From contig CAYZBG010000001.1 in assembly GCA_964476565.1 (NCBI GenBank), positions 95,238-159,237 of the forward strand: a stretch of DNA of 64,000 bases, given 5' to 3'. A program made the position numbers and the translations under genes. Below the pieces are notes generated by a model. It worked only from the letters and a program-made list of their open reading frames with translations, had not been told where the DNA came from and did not search any database. The stretch comes from CAMAXB01 sp964476565. Lineage in GTDB: Bacteria > Verrucomicrobiota > Verrucomicrobiia > Opitutales > Opitutaceae. This document shows, piece by piece, positions 61,417 through 64,000 of the stretch; position 1 is the stretch's first letter, and each line of letters opens with the position of its first letter.

Positions 61417-62178
61417 ATGAACTTCCTTCCAGCCGCCAGCCTCTCCTCGCCCGGCGGATCGGCCGCCGTGGCCACCGGCAGCGTGTTCGAGGCCCGCGGA
61501 CTGACGAAGGTCTACGGCGTGGGCGTGGCGCAGGTGCACGCGCTGCGCGGCATCGATCTCGAGCTTTACGAAGGGGAGTTCGTCACCCTGCTCGGACCCT
61601 CCGGCAGCGGCAAATCCACGCTGCTCAACATCCTCGGCGGCCTCGATGTGCCGACGAGCGGATCCGTGCATTTCCGTGAACACGATCTGACCGCCAGCGA
61701 CGACGCCTCGCTGACGCGCTATCGGCGCGAGCATGTGGGCTTCGTGTTCCAGTTCTACAACCTGATGCCCAGCCTCACCGCGCGGGAGAACGTCGAGCTG
61801 GTCACCGACATCGCCGTCAATCCCATGCCGGCCGACGAGGCGCTGGGGCTCGTCGGACTGACCGAACGCGCGGATCATTTTCCGTCGCAGATGTCGGGCG
61901 GGGAGCAGCAACGCGTGGCCATCGCCCGCGCCATCGCGAAGCGTCCCGACGTGCTGCTTTGCGACGAACCGACCGGAGCGCTCGACGTCCATACGGGCAT
62001 CCTCGTGCTCGAGGCGATTCATCGCGTGAACCGCGAACTGGGCACGATGACGGTCGTCATCACGCACAACGCCGTGATCGCCGGCATGGCCGACCGCGTG
62101 ATCACGCTCTCCGACGGCCGCATCGCCTCGGTGCGGCGCAATGAACGCAAGGTGGCGGCGAGCGAACTCCAGTGGTGA
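61417..62178 (+). CDS. ABC transporter ATP-binding protein, MacB/LolD type
   Basis: The ATPase of an exporter formed with the next gene. Walker A is LGPSGSGKST at about 59-68, the Q-loop is FVFQFYNLMPSLTARENVEL, the signature is MSGGEQQRVAIARAI, Walker B is VLLCDEPTGALD and the switch His is in VITHNAVIA. The body of about 225 residues is that of MacB/LolD ATPases; here an extra head of about 25 residues comes first. The start is uncertain between ATG at 61411 and 61417. The stop overlaps the permease GTG by four bases. Confidence 0.93.
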   Translation: MNFLPAASLSSPGGSAAVATGSVFEARGLTKVYGVGVAQVHALRGIDLELYEGEFVTLLGPSGSGKSTLLNILGGLDVPTSGSVHFREHDLTASDDASLTRYRREHVGFVFQFYNLMPSLTARENVELVTDIAVNPMPADEALGLVGLTERADHFPSQMSGGEQQRVAIARAIAKRPDVLLCDEPTGALDVHTGILVLEAIHRVNRELGTMTVVITHNAVIAGMADRVITLSDGRIASVRRNERKVAASELQW

Positions 62179-64000
62179 ACCATGAAGCGCCTCGACCGAA
62201 ACTCCTGCGCGAGCTCTGGAGCCTCAAGGGGCAGGCGTTTGCCATCACCCTCGTGATGGGCAGCGGCGTGGCGACGCTCGTGATGATGTTGAGCACGGTC
62301 ACTTCGCTGCGCGATGCCCAGCAGGACTACTACGACAGCCACCGCTTCGCGCACGTGTTCACCCACCTCAAGCGCGCGCCGGACGCCCTTGCGGCCCGGA
62401 TCGGTGCCCTGCCCGGCGTGGCCCAGGTACAGACGCGCATCGTCGTCGACGTGACCCTCGATCTGCCCGACGTGATCGTACCGGCGTCCGGGCGCTTGAT
62501 CTCGCTCGATGCGGATCCGCGCGAAGGGCTCAACCTGCTGCAACTCCGCCGTGGGCGTTTCCCGGAGCCGTTCGCGCGGGGCGAGGCGCTCGTGAGCGAA
62601 GCCTTCGCCGACGCCAACCGCCTGGAGCCGGGCGACCGGGTGCGCGCGATCATCAACGGCCGGATGCAGGCCCTGCTCATCGTCGGCATCGCGATTTCGC
62701 CCGAGTACATCTATCAGATGCGTCCCGGCGAATTCATCCCCGACGACAAGCGCTTCGGGGTGTTCTGGCTCGACCGCCTCGAACTCGCCTCGGCCTACGG
62801 GCTGCAGGGCGCGTTCAACGACGTGGCACTCACCCTGACGCATGCCAGCGCCGAACCGGACGTCATCGAGCGCCTCGATGCGTTGACGGCGCGCTACGGG
62901 GGTCAGGGCGCCTACGGGCGGACGAAGCAGTTGTCGAATCGGCTCGTGACCGACGAGCTCTCGCAACTGCAGGGCATGGCCTCGATTCCGTCCGCGATCT
63001 TCCTCGGCGTGACCGCCTTCCTGCTCAACGTTGTCATCTCGCGGCTCGTGCAGACCCAGCGCGAGCAGATCGCGATCCTCAAGGCCTTCGGTTACACGAA
63101 GACGCAGGTCGGTGCGCACTATTTCAAGTTCGTCCTCGTCCTCGGCGTCGTCGGCATCGCCATGGGCATCGCCGCCGGCGACTGGCTCGGACGCGATCTC
63201 GCCGCCCTCTACGGGCGCTACTTCCGTTTTCCGGACATGGAGTTTCGCCTCGACCGGGTGAGCGTGTTGCTCGCCGTCGGGATCACGGCCGGCGCGGCCA
63301 CCCTCGGCGCCTTCGGTGCGGTGCACCGCGCGACGAAGCTCCCTCCGGCCGAGAGCATGCGTCCGGAGGAACCGGAGCACTATCGCCCCTTGATCATCGA
63401 GCGGCTGGGCCTGAAGCGCCTGGTGGGACGCATCCCGCGCATGATCCTGCGTCAGCTCGAGCGGAAGCCCATCGCTTCGGGTTTCTCCATCCTCGGCATC
63501 GCAATGGCCATGGCGATTGTCGTGCTCGGCAGCTTTTCGCGCGACCTGGTGGACTTTGTGATCGACCTCCAGTTCTTCGGGGCGCAACGCCACGACGCGA
63601 GCCTCACCCTCGTTGAGCCGGCGGCGAGCGGCGCCTTGCACGAGATCCGGCGCATGCCGGGCGTCATGACGGCGGAACCGTTTCGCGCCGTGCCGATACG
63701 CATGAAATTTGGTCATCTCTCGCGCCAGCTCGCGCTGCTCGGCCTGCCGCCGGACGCCGAGCTTATGCGGCTGGTGGACACGTCCTGGCGCGAGGCGCCG
63801 CTGCCGCCCGCGGGACTCGTCGTGTCGCGCACACTCGCGGAGCTGCTCCAGGCGCGGCTCGGCGATGTCGTGACCGTGGAGGTCACCGAGGGGCAGCGGC
63901 CCGTTTTCGAAGCGCCGCTGGTGCACCTGATGGATGACGTGACCGGCACCTCCGCCTACATCGACCGAGCCGTGCTCAACCGCCTGATGGGCGAGGGGGA
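62175..64000 (+). CDS. FtsX/MacB-type ABC permease, 3' end outside window
   Basis: Membrane subunit of the exporter with the preceding ATPase. It starts at GTG 62175 inside the ATPase stop (GTGA) and stays open to the window end, 608 codons. The first membrane helix is AFAITLVMGSGVATLVMML, a periplasmic domain follows (about 45-265), then helices around SIPSAIFLGVTAFLLNVVISRLV and VLVLGVVGIAMGIAAGDWLG with the FtsX pattern, LLAVGITAGAATLGAFGAV, and a further helix near GFSILGIAMAMAIVVLG, after which a second periplasmic domain begins. The repeat of the FtsX unit is typical of long permeases of about 780 residues. Substrate unknown. Confidence 0.9.
   Translation, partial: MNHEAPRPKLLRELWSLKGQAFAITLVMGSGVATLVMMLSTVTSLRDAQQDYYDSHRFAHVFTHLKRAPDALAARIGALPGVAQVQTRIVVDVTLDLPDVIVPASGRLISLDADPREGLNLLQLRRGRFPEPFARGEALVSEAFADANRLEPGDRVRAIINGRMQALLIVGIAISPEYIYQMRPGEFIPDDKRFGVFWLDRLELASAYGLQGAFNDVALTLTHASAEPDVIERLDALTARYGGQGAYGRTKQLSNRLVTDELSQLQGMASIPSAIFLGVTAFLLNVVISRLVQTQREQIAILKAFGYTKTQVGAHYFKFVLVLGVVGIAMGIAAGDWLGRDLAALYGRYFRFPDMEFRLDRVSVLLAVGITAGAATLGAFGAVHRATKLPPAESMRPEEPEHYRPLIIERLGLKRLVGRIPRMILRQLERKPIASGFSILGIAMAMAIVVLGSFSRDLVDFVIDLQFFGAQRHDASLTLVEPAASGALHEIRRMPGVMTAEPFRAVPIRMKFGHLSRQLALLGLPPDAELMRLVDTSWREAPLPPAGLVVSRTLAELLQARLGDVVTVEVTEGQRPVFEAPLVHLMDDVTGTSAYIDRAVLNRLMGEG

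Noticed and set aside
62019..63926. A 635-residue open frame on the minus strand
   Set aside because: It lies opposite the FtsX/MacB-type permease, which shows membrane helices and a translationally coupled start.

Overview
The window is GC-rich bacterial chromosome from a Gram-negative member of the Verrucomicrobiota, most likely close to Opitutaceae. This is inferred from gene content, not from a search. The evidence is a Chlamydiae/Verrucomicrobia-type small basic protein, a PVC-type propeller/HEAT/cytochrome c dehydrogenase beside a Gfo/Idh/MocA oxidoreductase, a PmoA-like DUF6807 protein, outer-membrane genes (secretin, BamD-like, LptE-like) and a TRYPLPATRYS-type interspersed repeat. 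No phage, insertion sequence, integrase, CRISPR array or rRNA operon was seen. Coding density is about 90 percent. The only RNA gene found is a tRNA-Arg (CCG).

Layout. 1-7.1 kb: 3' part of a secretin gene, a stand-alone 5'-3' exonuclease, an orphan OmpR-type regulator on the minus strand, then hisG-aguB-aguA (histidine entry enzyme plus agmatine to putrescine) and a small lipoprotein. 7.2-14.6 kb: rpsA with a strong terminator, a YCII/DGPF protein, a primary-type sigma factor, trpE, an inverted repeat element and glmS. 14.7-20.9 kb: glgC, ychF, rpsP-trmD-rplS (without rimM) and transketolase. 20.9-25.1 kb: a lactonase-fold propeller, a DedA/TVP38-type membrane protein and an ABC-2 exporter whose permease carries an extra soluble domain. 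25.2-28.9 kb: the PVC dehydrogenase and a Gfo/Idh/MocA oxidoreductase. 29.1-33.5 kb: tRNA-Arg, a DUF368 membrane protein, the small basic protein, cutA, rpoZ-smpB-thrB, a receiver-only protein and trmL. 33.5-39.6 kb: an AlkD-like protein, a DUF6807 protein, a hybrid PAS histidine kinase and a large secreted haem-motif propeller protein.

39.6-43.6 kb: DUF1294, hpt, and an iron-type ABC ATPase plus solute-binding protein without a permease. 43.6-48.2 kb: a tight minus-strand cluster rpmF-plsX-fabH-bamD-lptE-rpe joining ribosome, fatty acid/phospholipid and outer-membrane assembly. 48.4-55.1 kb: fabV, an ECF sigma/RskA pair, an Nramp-like transporter with an altered metal motif, an unrecognised membrane protein and a secreted alpha/beta hydrolase. 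55.2-64 kb: a Ski2/Mtr4-type helicase, small exported proteins, dinB, an FmdB-like protein with a degenerate zinc ribbon, and a MacB/LolD-type ABC exporter whose permease runs off the window.

Most genes are housekeeping and no clear defence island or biosynthetic cluster was found. The most unusual points are the Nramp-like protein without the DPGN motif, the ABC-2 permease fusion, the haem-motif propeller proteins, the interspersed inverted repeat, and the candidate LacI-type operator before the oxidoreductase gene. Many genes lack a strong Shine-Dalgarno sequence, so several start choices rest on family alignment only.
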